DNA of 16,809 nt, taken from the NCBI GenBank assembly GCA_965363675.1, contig CBDTTW010000055.1:1-16809 (forward strand). The letters run 5' to 3'. This DNA is from CBDTTW01 sp965363675 (GTDB lineage Bacteria > Bacteroidota > Rhodothermia > Rhodothermales > DASSAV01). The notes under the pieces were generated by a model, which ran no database searches, had not been told where the DNA came from, and worked only from the letters and a program-made list of their open reading frames with translations. Every line of letters starts with the position of its first letter. Position 1 is the stretch's first letter. The position numbers and the translations under genes were made by a program. Shown here in pieces: positions 8,549 through 16,570 of the stretch.

Positions 8549-9257
8549 TCTGCACCACGGCGCGCACCTCCGTCTCGCCGGCGGCGTAGGCGTCCGGCTG
8601 GCTCGCATCCTTCGACACGGCCATTTCGGCCATGGCGGCGCGGTACATCGGGCGCGGATAGTCGAAGCTCATCTCGTTGATCTGCATGACCCGCCCGAGG
8701 CTCGCCCCGGCGGCCGTCGTCATGAGCTGCGCCTTCTCGCGCGCGGCGGCTACGGCGGCCGTGAGCGCGGCGTTGCGGACGGCGTCCTTGTCCCGGTGCT
8801 CGTACGAAACGCCGTCGAGGCGGTTGGCCCCCTGCTGCACCACGCCCGCAATCAGATCGGGCAGCTTCTCCAGGTCCTCCAACTCCACTACGACCACGCG
8901 CACGGCCTCGTACCCGAGGTCGCGCCAGCGCTGCGTCGCCGGGATGTACTCGCGGCGCGGCTGGAGCATCACCGTCTCCAGGCGGATCTTGCGCTCGGGC
9001 ACCCCGAGAGCGCGCACCTGGTTCATGGCCTTGGCCGCCGCCTCGGCGTTGCGCTTGCGCGCCTGCTCGGGGTTCTGGTGCTCCGTCACGACGCCGAACC
9101 GGACAATCGCCATGTCCGGCACGACGCGGTTGATGCCCTCGCCGGAGACGGTGATCATCCGGCGCATGGGCGGCTCGGCGGGGATTTGGGCGTCGGCGGT
9201 CATCGCGGGGGCCAGGAGCAGCGCGGCAAGCGCGAAAGTGAAGAAGGAGAGGCGCAT
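8529..9257 (-). CDS. Secreted SIMPL/DUF541-domain protein
   Basis: This 242-residue protein has a signal peptide (hydrophobic core at about 5-18, cleavage near ADAQ at 21-24), followed by a SIMPL (DUF541) domain. Family traits are the opening MITVSGEGINRVVPDMAIVRFGV, the region around ALGVPERKIRLETVMLQP, and AALTAAVAAAREKAQLMTTAAGASLGRVMQI, then a terminal beta-strand VRAVVQITFELQ. SIMPL proteins are periplasmic or outer-membrane-associated and several are linked to stress protection, but their biochemical role is poorly defined. The ATG at 9257 is chosen because the signal peptide follows it; GTG/ATG codons farther upstream would add a stretch without signal character. It lies 96 bp downstream of asnS in the same direction and meets the hydrolase gene tail to tail. 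Confidence 0.88.
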   Translation of the reverse strand: MRLSFFTFALAALLLAPAMTADAQIPAEPPMRRMITVSGEGINRVVPDMAIVRFGVVTEHQNPEQARKRNAEAAAKAMNQVRALGVPERKIRLETVMLQPRREYIPATQRWRDLGYEAVRVVVVELEDLEKLPDLIAGVVQQGANRLDGVSYEHRDKDAVRNAALTAAVAAAREKAQLMTTAAGASLGRVMQINEMSFDYPRPMYRAAMAEMAVSKDASQPDAYAAGETEVRAVVQITFELQ

Positions 9258-9353
9258 AACGAATAGTCGGCTGGTTGAAGGGTAAAAGGAGGGCGGTCTG
9301 CATGCGCCCACCGGCATAACGCTGCCGCCCACTACGTTAGTGCACGCCGCAGG

Positions 9354-10856
9354 TTACGGGCGCAGCCGGCCCAGCATGCGCGGGAACGGAATGGCCTCGC
9401 GCAGATGCTCGATGCCGCAGAGCCACGTTACGGTGCGCTCCAGGCCCAGCCCGAAGCCGGCATGCGGCACGGAGCCGTAGCGCCGCAAGTCGAAGTACCA
9501 GCCGAACACCTCGGGCGGCAGCCCGTGCGCCTCGACCTGCGCCTGAAGGAACGCCAGGTCGGTGGCGCGCTCGCCGCCGCCGATGATCTCGCCGTAGCCC
9601 TCGGGGGCCAGCACGTCCATCCCGAGCGCGAGGCGGTCGTCGTCGGGGTCGCGCTTCATGTAGAACGCCTTGACCGCCGCCGGGTAGCGGTGCACGATCA
9701 CCGGCTTGTCGAAGCGCCACGTCAGCAAGGTCTCGTCGCTGCCGCCGAAGTCGTCGCCCCACTCGAAGGCCAGCGCCGAGCGCTTCCAGGCGGGCAGGTT
9801 GCGCTCGGCCTCCTCGATCTCGGCCAGGCGCGCGTTGATCTCGATTTCCCGGGCGTCCATGCGGCGCTTCTCGTGCTTCTTGGCCGCGCCGTAGGCTTTG
9901 CGGTTGCCCGCCAGCTCGCCCCGGAGCGCTTCGGCCTCGGCGGCCATGTCGGCCAGGCGCCGGTCCACCATCGCGCCCGTCTCCTCCGAGCGCAGCAGTT
10001 CGACGGCCTCGGAGTAGCTCAGGCGGGGAAACGGCGGCGTGATGCGCGCCAGCGCCGCCGGATCGCGCCCGAGGATCGCCAGTTCCTCGCCGCAGTCCCG
10101 GAGCACATCCTGCGCGAGCCGCGAAAGGAAGTCCTCGGCGAGCGCCATGTTCATGTCGAGGTCGTAGAAGGCCATCTCCGGCTCGACCATCCAGAACTCG
10201 GTCAGGTGGCGGCGCGTCTTGCTTTTCTCGGCGCGGAACGTAGGGCCGAACGTGTAGATCTTGCCGAAAGCCATTGCCATGGCCTCGCCGTAGAGCTGGC
10301 CGCTTTGCGTCAGGTAGGCCGGGTCGCCGAAGTAGTCGAGTTCGAACAGGTTGGTCGTGCCCTCGACGGCGTTGCCGGTCAGGATGGGCGCGTCCATCTG
10401 AAGAAAGCCGCGCTCCTGGAAGAAGTTGTGGATCGAGTAGATGACGCGGTTGCGCACGCGCATGATGGCCCACTGCCGGCGGCTGCGCAGCCACAGGTGG
10501 CGGTGGTTCATCAGAAACTCGACGCCGTGTTCCTTGGGCGTAATCGGGTAATCCTCGGCCGCGGCGAGGAGGCGCGCGTCCGTCACGCGCAGTTCGAGGC
10601 CGCCGGCCTGGCGCTCGTCGGCCACCACCTCGCCCGTGAGTTCGAGCGCGCTTTCCTGCGTGGCCGCCTCGGCCGCCGCCCACGCCGCCTCGGGCAGAGC
10701 CTCCTGCGAGGCCACGCATTGCAGAATGCCCGTGCCGTCGCGCAGGATGATGAAGTGCAAACCCTTGGAGCTGCGCTTGTTGTAGAGCCAGCCCTTGAGC
10801 GTAGCCGCGCCCCCGACGTGCTGCTTCAGGTTTGCGATAGTGGAATAGTCCGGCAT
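9354..10856 (-). CDS. asnS: Asparaginyl-tRNA synthetase
   Basis: AsnRS charges tRNA-Asn with asparagine in the cytoplasm (class IIb). The 500-residue protein has an N-terminal OB-fold anticodon-binding domain (about 15-100, with GWLYNKRSSKGLHFIILRDG), the motif 1 region around FFQERGFLQMDAPILTG, motif 2 in FGPTFRAEKSKTRRHLTEFW (203-222), and motif 3 in GFGLGLERTVTWLCG (467-481), followed by the typical ending IPFPRMLGR. The motif 2 wording FRAEKSKTRRHLTEFWMVEPE is closer to Thermus-type AsnRS than to E. coli. It is longer than the usual 430-470 because of an insertion at about 290-360 rich in Ala, Arg and Glu. The ATG at 10856 fits the OB-fold start. A terminator lies 39 bases upstream, so a promoter within 10857-10890 or read-through must drive it. 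Confidence 0.97.
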   Translation of the reverse strand: MPDYSTIANLKQHVGGAATLKGWLYNKRSSKGLHFIILRDGTGILQCVASQEALPEAAWAAAEAATQESALELTGEVVADERQAGGLELRVTDARLLAAAEDYPITPKEHGVEFLMNHRHLWLRSRRQWAIMRVRNRVIYSIHNFFQERGFLQMDAPILTGNAVEGTTNLFELDYFGDPAYLTQSGQLYGEAMAMAFGKIYTFGPTFRAEKSKTRRHLTEFWMVEPEMAFYDLDMNMALAEDFLSRLAQDVLRDCGEELAILGRDPAALARITPPFPRLSYSEAVELLRSEETGAMVDRRLADMAAEAEALRGELAGNRKAYGAAKKHEKRRMDAREIEINARLAEIEEAERNLPAWKRSALAFEWGDDFGGSDETLLTWRFDKPVIVHRYPAAVKAFYMKRDPDDDRLALGMDVLAPEGYGEIIGGGERATDLAFLQAQVEAHGLPPEVFGWYFDLRRYGSVPHAGFGLGLERTVTWLCGIEHLREAIPFPRMLGRLRP

Positions 10857-10890
10857 GGGAAACGTCGCGTTTGGAAATGAGGGGGCATAC

Positions 10891-10923
10891 AAAAAGCGCG
10901 CACGGCGGCGGGCCGTGCGCGCT
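10891..10923 (-). terminator. Intrinsic terminator after the S9 peptidase gene
   Basis: AGCGCGCACGGC (10895-10906) and GCCGTGCGCGCT (10912-10923) form a perfect 12-bp GC-rich stem with a 5-base loop. In the minus-strand direction it is followed by a T-run (complement of aaaaa at 10891-10895) and then GTATG. It lies 69 bases past the S9 peptidase stop codon and just before asnS, so it should end the secreted-protease transcript. Confidence 0.85.
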
Positions 10924-10992
10924 CAAAATACGCCGGGGGCGCGGGTTTCGGCGGCGCGCCCGGCCGTTCTGCGCCAATTTTGCCCCGGCCTC

Positions 10993-13086
10993 CTAGCCCA
11001 GGCGGTCCCAGAGGAACGTGTAGATCACCGCCCACATCGTGGCCTGCTGCTCGGGCGTAACGCCGGCGCCGTGGCCGCCTTCGGTGTTCTCGAAGTAGCG
11101 CACGGGCTGCTGCATCTCCAGCATCCGGGCGGCCATCTTGCGGGCGTGGCCGGGATGCACGCGGTCGTCGCGGGTGGTCGTGTAGAAAAGCGCCGGCGGA
11201 TAGCGCACGCCCGGCTTGAGGTTGTGGTAGGGCGAATAGCGCTGGATGTACGCCCACTCCTCGGGCTTGTCGGGGTCGCCGTACTCGGCCATCCAACTGG
11301 CCCCGGCCAAGAGCTTCGTGTACCGGCGCATGTCGAGCAGGGGCACCGTCGAGACGACCGCGCCGAAGAGGTCGGGGCGCTGCGTAAGCGCATTGCCCAC
11401 CAGCAGGCCGCCGTTGCTGCCGCCCATGATGCCCAGATGCCGGGCCGAGGTCACCTTCTGCGCGATCAGGTATTCGGCGACGGCCAGGAAGTCGTCGTAG
11501 GCGCGCTGGCGGTTTTCCTTGAGCGCCGCCCGGTGCCACGCCGGGCCGAACTCGCCGCCGCCCCGGATGTTGGCGACCACCCATACGCCCCCGCGCTCCA
11601 GCCACGCCGCCCCCGCCACGGCGCTGTAGCCGGGCGTCATGGAAATCTCGAAGCCGCCGTAGCCGTAGAGCAGCGTCGGGTTGGCGCCCTCGTGCCGCAG
11701 GCCTTTGCGGTGCACGATGAAGAACGGAATGCGCGTGCCGTCCTTGGAAACGGCTTCGTGCTGCTCCGTAACCAGGCCCTCGGCGGAGAACAGCGCCGGA
11801 AGCTGCTTCACCAGGGCCACGTCGCCGCCGTTCTCCGAGAGGTACAGACTCGTCGGCTGAAGGTAACTGCCGTAGGTGAAAAAGAACCGGTTGGTTTCCT
11901 CGTCGGTCGAGACGATGCCGACCGATCCGAGGTCCGGGGCCGGCACGCGCTCGGCCCGCCACGCCCCCTCCTCACGCCGATAGCGGTACAGCTCGCCGCG
12001 CACGTTGTTGAGCACGCTCACGAGCAGATGGTCGGCCGTCGTCGCAAAGCCCTCCACGATGCGGTCTCCCTCGGAGCGCGCCACGATCTCGAAAGCGCGC
12101 CCGCCGCCCTGGTAGGCCTGCCAGTCCACGGCCGCCACGGCGCCGGCGGGCAGCGTCTGGCCGCCGACCTCCCACGGCGTCCGCAGGCGCACCACGAGTT
12201 GCCCCTGCAACAGCGTCCACTCGGCGTCGTTCGGGAGGTCGAGCTTCGAGAGGTCGCCGCCGGGGCCGACGAGGTAGTGGTACGCCTCGAAGAAGCCCGG
12301 CCGGTGCGTGACGTACGGAACGATCCGGCCCTCGGTCCAGAGCGAGCCGACCCACACGCCCATATCCGCCGGGAGCGCCTCGAACAAAACCGGACCCGCC
12401 CCGGGAGCCTCGCCCCGGCTCCACCGACGCACCGTGCGGGCATACCCCGAGGTGGTCATGCTGCCCTCGCCGAAGTCGGAGGCAAGCAGCAGGGTGTTCT
12501 GGTCGATCCAGGCGGCGCTTTGCTTGGCCTCGGGCGTGCGGAAGCCGCCCTCGACGAACTGCTTGTCGGCCAGGTCGAACTCGCGCAGTTGCACCGCGTC
12601 GGCGCCCCCCCGCGAGAGGCCGACGAGGCACGAGCGGTATTGCGGCGGCAGGCAGTTGGCGCCCTTGAAGGCCCACGGCACGCCTTCGGCCTGCCCGAGC
12701 ACGTCGAGGTCGAGCACCGTTTCCCACGCGGGCGCCTCGGTGCGGTACTCGGCCCACGTCGTCCGCCGCCACAGCCCCCGGGGATGCTCGGCGTCCTGCC
12801 AGAAGTTGTACAGGTAGTCGCCCATGATGCTCGGCATGGCGATGCGCTCGCGCGAGCCGAGGATCTCGGCGAGGCGGCTGCGCAGGGCGCCGAACTCGGG
12901 GCGCGCCTCCAGCTCGGCCAGGGTTGCGGCGTTGCGCTCCTTCACCCACGCCATCGCACGCGCGCCCTCCACGTCCTCCAGCCACAGGTAAGGGTCGTCG
13001 GCGGCGTCCTGCGCGCGGACGGCCGTCGCCAGGCACAAACACAGGGGCGCCAGGAGCGCCGAGAGGTAGAGGGTCGTTTTCAGCAT
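10993..13086 (-). CDS. Secreted prolyl oligopeptidase family serine peptidase (S9)
   Basis: This 697-residue protein cleaves short peptides, probably after proline, outside the cytoplasm. A signal peptide spans about 1-25 (cleavage near VRA-QD). The mature part opens with DPYLWLEDVEG, the usual prolyl oligopeptidase start, continues as a beta-propeller (about 80-430) and ends as an alpha/beta hydrolase domain. The triad is visible: S557 in GGSNGG, the acid in TRDDRVHP (D640/D641), and H672 in GGHGAG. The RGGGEFGPAWH segment near 508-518 is also typical. Most POPs are cytoplasmic; exported forms like this are common in Bacteroidota. The ATG at 13086 has AGG about 7 bases upstream. It lies 79 bp after the GWxTD gene and is closed by a strong terminator. 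Confidence 0.95.
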   Translation of the reverse strand: MLKTTLYLSALLAPLCLCLATAVRAQDAADDPYLWLEDVEGARAMAWVKERNAATLAELEARPEFGALRSRLAEILGSRERIAMPSIMGDYLYNFWQDAEHPRGLWRRTTWAEYRTEAPAWETVLDLDVLGQAEGVPWAFKGANCLPPQYRSCLVGLSRGGADAVQLREFDLADKQFVEGGFRTPEAKQSAAWIDQNTLLLASDFGEGSMTTSGYARTVRRWSRGEAPGAGPVLFEALPADMGVWVGSLWTEGRIVPYVTHRPGFFEAYHYLVGPGGDLSKLDLPNDAEWTLLQGQLVVRLRTPWEVGGQTLPAGAVAAVDWQAYQGGGRAFEIVARSEGDRIVEGFATTADHLLVSVLNNVRGELYRYRREEGAWRAERVPAPDLGSVGIVSTDEETNRFFFTYGSYLQPTSLYLSENGGDVALVKQLPALFSAEGLVTEQHEAVSKDGTRIPFFIVHRKGLRHEGANPTLLYGYGGFEISMTPGYSAVAGAAWLERGGVWVVANIRGGGEFGPAWHRAALKENRQRAYDDFLAVAEYLIAQKVTSARHLGIMGGSNGGLLVGNALTQRPDLFGAVVSTVPLLDMRRYTKLLAGASWMAEYGDPDKPEEWAYIQRYSPYHNLKPGVRYPPALFYTTTRDDRVHPGHARKMAARMLEMQQPVRYFENTEGGHGAGVTPEQQATMWAVIYTFLWDRLG

Positions 13087-13165
13087 AATGCCTGTACGAA
13101 GAACATCTTTTTTGATTGCAATAACGGGTTGTAAGACGCTCGGGCCCCGCCGGGGGCGCTGAAGT

Positions 13166-14581
13166 CTAGCGGCGCAGTTCCACCTCCCACTCGGGCAGCG
13201 AGCGCTCGCCCGCCACCGTCGAGTGGATCATCTCGAACTGCCCAAAGCCGGTGCGGTCCGCAAAAACGAAGGTGGCCTGCCCCTCGCCGGGGATGTTGTT
13301 GTACTGCCAGATCTCGTGCGGCTTCACCTCGCGGTCATACAGGTGCGGCTCGATATGCGTCGGCTGGCCGTACTTGATGAACGTGCGACCCCGGTCGGTT
13401 TTCCAGCCGGGCATCTGGCTTTCGGCGTAACGCTCCGAGACGTACTGCAAGCGGCGCGTGAACTCCTCCTGATACATGTTGAAGGCCGAGCCGGGGTTCG
13501 GGTTGCGCTTGTTCCAGAACTCCATGAGGAAGCGCTGGCGGTCCTGGAGGGTGTTCAAGTTGCGGATGCGCCGCCGCTCGGAGTCGTTGGCGATGATGTC
13601 CACGTGCTCGAACGCCTGCCTCACCTCCTCCTCGCTCATGCCGGCCCACCGACTGCCCTCGAACGTCACATCGACGGCCGGGGCCTCCTGCCGGGCTACG
13701 TCGGGGTTGTAGACGAAGAACTTGCGGCTCTGCTCGCCCACGACCGCCCCGGCGTCGTTGAGAACAGCCAAACGCAGCAGGTACGAGCCCGTCGCCAGCC
13801 CCGCCACGTCGAAGGAGCCCACCACCACGTCGGGCGAGCGGCTCTCGCGCGCCATCGTCCGCACGAGCGCGCCCACCGGCTCCGTCCGCCCCGCCGGCAC
13901 GACCGAAGCCGTCAGGGTGTACTGCCCGTCGGGGCCGGCCGTGCCGCTCGGGTTGTAAACCTCGGCGTAGTAATACACGTCCGAGACGCCCTTGCCGTAG
14001 AGGCGGCTCACGTTGGGGCGCACCGAAAGGTCGTTCTTGAAAAACGGATCGTTGCGGTCGGCCGAGTTGAGGATGCCGTTCGAGAGCACCACGTCCGAGA
14101 TCGCCAGCGACGTGCTGCGGCCGTACGACGGCACGTCGAGGGTGCGCCGCACCTCCAACTGCTGGCGCTCCAGGGCGGCGTCGGGCGGGATCATGATGCG
14201 CAGTTCGTAGGAGCCCGGCGCCACCGGCGCCCGCAACTGATGCACGAAGAACTTGCCGCCCACGAACCCGGTCGTGTCGGCCAGGGTGAACTGAAGCCGC
14301 GCATTGTCGGCCCACACCGCCGTCGTGCTTTGCGCGTCCGGGTAAAGCCCCATCAGCACCGGCAGCGACGCCTTGTAGCCCACTCCCTCGACCTCGTCGT
14401 AGGCGAACGAGGAAGCCCCGAACGAGAGGTATACTTCCAGCAGCGTCTCCTCGGGGGCGTAGGCGAAGGTGGCATAGTCCAGGTCCACCTGCACCGGCAG
14501 CGGCTGCGCCTGGGCGGCGCCTGCGAGGGCCAGCAGCAGCGCGGCGACCACGGCCCTGTTCAGTAAAAATCGCATCTTCAT
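13166..14581 (-). CDS. Secreted GWxTD-domain protein
   Basis: This 471-residue protein carries a signal peptide (about 1-25, cleavage AQA-QP) and a C-terminal GWxTD domain. The name-giving motif is GWKTD at 392-396, followed by RGRTFIKYGQPTHIE, PHEIWQYNNI and FVFADRTGFG, the usual sequence of blocks in this family. The 30-300 region looks like beta-sandwich material (many VxVxL strands, one AGLATGSYLLRLAVL block). GWxTD proteins occur in Bacteroidota and related phyla and lack an assigned biochemical function. The ATG at 14581 is taken as the start; the ATG two codons later is equally possible, with GGAA about 10 bases before it. It lies 55 bp downstream of the metalloprotease gene, so co-transcription is possible. 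Confidence 0.9.
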   Translation of the reverse strand: MKMRFLLNRAVVAALLLALAGAAQAQPLPVQVDLDYATFAYAPEETLLEVYLSFGASSFAYDEVEGVGYKASLPVLMGLYPDAQSTTAVWADNARLQFTLADTTGFVGGKFFVHQLRAPVAPGSYELRIMIPPDAALERQQLEVRRTLDVPSYGRSTSLAISDVVLSNGILNSADRNDPFFKNDLSVRPNVSRLYGKGVSDVYYYAEVYNPSGTAGPDGQYTLTASVVPAGRTEPVGALVRTMARESRSPDVVVGSFDVAGLATGSYLLRLAVLNDAGAVVGEQSRKFFVYNPDVARQEAPAVDVTFEGSRWAGMSEEEVRQAFEHVDIIANDSERRRIRNLNTLQDRQRFLMEFWNKRNPNPGSAFNMYQEEFTRRLQYVSERYAESQMPGWKTDRGRTFIKYGQPTHIEPHLYDREVKPHEIWQYNNIPGEGQATFVFADRTGFGQFEMIHSTVAGERSLPEWEVELRR

Positions 14582-14617
14582 ATTCCGTAATAGTTTATAC
14601 AGCGAACACAGTCTGTT

Positions 14618-14629
14618 GCTTCATGAAGC
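14618..14629. repeat. 12-bp perfect palindrome after the metalloprotease gene
   Basis: GCTTCATGAAGC is a perfect 12-bp palindrome 8 bases past the metalloprotease stop codon, in the 55-bp spacer before the GWxTD gene. The spacer is more AT-rich than its surroundings and contains TGTATAAA (minus strand), which could belong to a promoter for the GWxTD gene. No T-run follows the palindrome, so it is not an obvious terminator; it could be an operator or chance. Confidence 0.35.
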
Positions 14630-14636
14630 CCCGGAG

Positions 14637-16451
14637 CTACCGGGCCACGACCAGGCGAGTTGTTACAGTATTGCTACCTGTACCGATCCGGCATAGATAC
14701 GTTCCGGCGGCCAGCCCCGACGTGTCGAGCCCCTGGCGATGCTTTCCGGCCTGAAACCAGCCGTCGGCGAGGCGCGCCGCTTCGCGCCCGAGCAGGTCGT
14801 AGACGCGCACGGTCACCCTGCCCTCGGCCGCCGTCTCGAAGTCGAGCGTCGCGTAATCGTCGGCAGGGTTGGGGTAGAGCACAGGGCCGCTGCCTTCGCC
14901 CCGGCCCCGGTAGAAGTCCGACCACACGACGGCCTCGAAGCCCAAGGCGGCGCGGCGGATGTCCGTCACGGTGAGGCGCGCATCCAGCCACGGGTTGCGG
15001 TAATAGCCGAAGCGGGGGCGCGTGTGCGGGGCGTACTCGTCGCCGGGCGTATAGGCCGCCTTGTAGGCGCCGCCCGTCTGGAAGGCGCGCAGGGCGGCGG
15101 CGTCGCCCGGCCGGAACGGCGTCAGGCGCTCGTAGAGGCCGCTGTTCTCCAGGCTGGAGTAAAGGGCGTAGTCGTAGGCAGGGTTGCGGCTGCCGCCGCA
15201 CTCGGCCTGGCCGGGCATGGGCGCCGCGTACAGGTAAAGCCCTTCCTGCGGCAGGAAGAGGTCGCCGTCGTCGCCGTCGTCGTTGCCGGGGAAAGCTCCC
15301 GGCGGCGCATCCCAGAAGTTGTTCCAGGTGCGCGCCTCCACGAGCACGTCGCCGCAGCCGGGCGTGCGGCCTTGCAGGCGGTACACCTTGCCGGAGGTCA
15401 GGGCATCCTCGAACAGCAGCGGCGTCTTGCGGAAGTAGCCCACATCGACGGGCGTCTCCTCGGCCCACCCCAGCTTGAGGCGGTCGGGGGCGCTCAGGGT
15501 CAGATAGGCGCCGCCCATGATGCCGATGCAGTCGGCGGCGGCGGTATGCGCGTCCTCGCAGGTATGGTAGAGCCCGAACTGCCGGTGCCCCAGCTCGTGC
15601 GCGATGATGCGCACGGCCGCCTTCCGCGTAAGCGCCTGCACCGTCAGGCCGCTGCCGGAGGCCAGGTTGTCCACGACGCGCAAACCGGCCAGACGCACCG
15701 GCTCCGAAGCGAAGCCGTCCACGTCGGGGAGCCGGTAGTCGGGAGAGCCGGGCCGCCACTCGGCATCGACGCCGAGCGACGTGATAGAGCCGCCGCGCGA
15801 GCGCGCCCCATTCGGCAGGCGGCGCAGCTCGGGCAGCGCTGCGTCGCGGTGCACGAGCACCACCAGGTCGAGCACGCCGTCGGGGGCGTAGGCGTTTGCG
15901 CCGTTGCGGTAGGTATCGAGGCGGCCCAGGTCCCAGCCGTCCGGGTTGCGCGCCAGGTAGTCCTGAAGCTCCGCCGAGGTCAACGCCTCGTGCGCCAGGC
16001 GCGCCGCGCCGTTCTGCAACGCGCCCCGGTTGGCATGGTACCACGCCGGCGGATGCCGGGGGACGTAGACGCGGGGGTAGACGTAGCCGCTGAGCGTGAA
16101 ACGCCCGTGCGACATGATGCGGTAGAAGGCGCTCAGCGAACCGGAATCGAAAGCTTCGGGCGGCGTCTCGGGGCGCGCCAGCAGCCGCTCTCCGGCGGCC
16201 CACGCCGGCAGGCGCCGCTCCGGGCCGAGGCTCCAGTCGGCGGGCCACTCCGTTTCAGGGTCCGTCGCAAAGTCGCCGTGCGCCTCCGGCACGCCCACGT
16301 CCTGCACGAACACGACGAGCGCATGCACGCGGCCCTCCACCGGGAAGGCCATGCGCGCGCCCGGCCGCTGCCCCCACGCCGGGGCCGCCCCGAGGCAAAG
16401 CCCCGCCGCCAGCCATGCAAAAACCGGCGCCCTGAACCACCCGCGTGTCAT
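14637..16451 (-). CDS. M6-like zinc metalloprotease with type IX secretion tail
   Basis: This 604-residue exported protease has a signal peptide (about 1-28, cleavage near AWG-Q) and a catalytic domain with HELGHRQFGLYH at 285-296: zinc ligands H285, H289 and probably H296, with E286 as the catalytic base. A likely Met-turn is IMGG (M312 in CIGIMGG), and DRLKLGW (323-329) matches the KxxLGW block of M6-type peptidases. A DDGDDGD run (391-397) may bind calcium. The last 85 residues are a Por/type IX sorting domain: LYPNP, VRVYDLLGREA, GLDTSGLAAGTYLCR, ending TRLVVAR, so it should cross the outer membrane by T9SS. The ATG at 16451 is chosen because the signal peptide follows it; a TTG at 16487 would add 12 charged residues. 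It overlaps a six-codon upstream ORF by ATGA. Confidence 0.9.
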   Translation of the reverse strand: MTRGWFRAPVFAWLAAGLCLGAAPAWGQRPGARMAFPVEGRVHALVVFVQDVGVPEAHGDFATDPETEWPADWSLGPERRLPAWAAGERLLARPETPPEAFDSGSLSAFYRIMSHGRFTLSGYVYPRVYVPRHPPAWYHANRGALQNGAARLAHEALTSAELQDYLARNPDGWDLGRLDTYRNGANAYAPDGVLDLVVLVHRDAALPELRRLPNGARSRGGSITSLGVDAEWRPGSPDYRLPDVDGFASEPVRLAGLRVVDNLASGSGLTVQALTRKAAVRIIAHELGHRQFGLYHTCEDAHTAAADCIGIMGGAYLTLSAPDRLKLGWAEETPVDVGYFRKTPLLFEDALTSGKVYRLQGRTPGCGDVLVEARTWNNFWDAPPGAFPGNDDGDDGDLFLPQEGLYLYAAPMPGQAECGGSRNPAYDYALYSSLENSGLYERLTPFRPGDAAALRAFQTGGAYKAAYTPGDEYAPHTRPRFGYYRNPWLDARLTVTDIRRAALGFEAVVWSDFYRGRGEGSGPVLYPNPADDYATLDFETAAEGRVTVRVYDLLGREAARLADGWFQAGKHRQGLDTSGLAAGTYLCRIGTGSNTVTTRLVVAR

Positions 16452-16468
16452 ACAGCTTTGTCTTTCAT
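16448..16468 (-). CDS. Six-codon leader ORF coupled to the metalloprotease start
   Basis: The frame reads ATG AAA GAC AAA GCT GTA TGA (MKDKAV). Its TGA overlaps the ATG of the metalloprotease gene as ATGA. It has AAAGAGG 6 bases before its ATG, the best Shine-Dalgarno-like site around, whereas the metalloprotease ATG itself has none at proper spacing. Ribosomes could therefore load here and re-initiate at the protease. An alternative is that the purine-rich stretch serves the protease directly through a TTG start at 16487. There is no evidence that the peptide itself is functional. Confidence 0.35.
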   Translation of the reverse strand: MKDKAV

Positions 16469-16497
16469 GATCGCCTCTTTCTTTCAAACGCTTTTCG

Positions 16498-16533
16498 TAA
16501 GGTAATAATTACATTCAAGGTCATTTTACCTTA
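16498..16533. promoter_or_regulatory. AT-rich divergent promoter region with inverted repeat
   Basis: The 119-bp spacer between the divergent secreted-protein genes is strikingly AT-rich in this GC-rich genome. It holds an 8-bp inverted repeat, TAAGGTAA (16498-16505) and TTACCTTA (16526-16533), 20 bases apart, and inside it a 5-1-5 palindrome GTAATAATTAC (16502-16512). On the + strand TATCTTCG (16532-16539) is one base from the Bacteroidota -7 consensus TAnnTTTG and ends 31 bases before the next ATG. The repeats could be a regulator site that controls both genes. Confidence 0.4.
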
Positions 16534-16570
16534 TCTTCGCTTTATACAAACATTTAGACCAATTATTTCC

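Noticed and set aside
10855..13134. Very long open frame on the + strand opposite the S9 peptidase and its flanks.
   Set aside because: It is antisense to a gene with a full catalytic triad and family motifs, and its translation is Arg/Ala/His-rich with no domain. Long antisense frames are common in high-GC DNA.
14739..16505. 588-codon + strand open frame opposite the metalloprotease.
   Set aside because: It is a shadow of the protease gene; its product is Arg/Ala/Gly-rich with no domain, while the minus strand has a signal peptide, zinc motif and T9SS tail.
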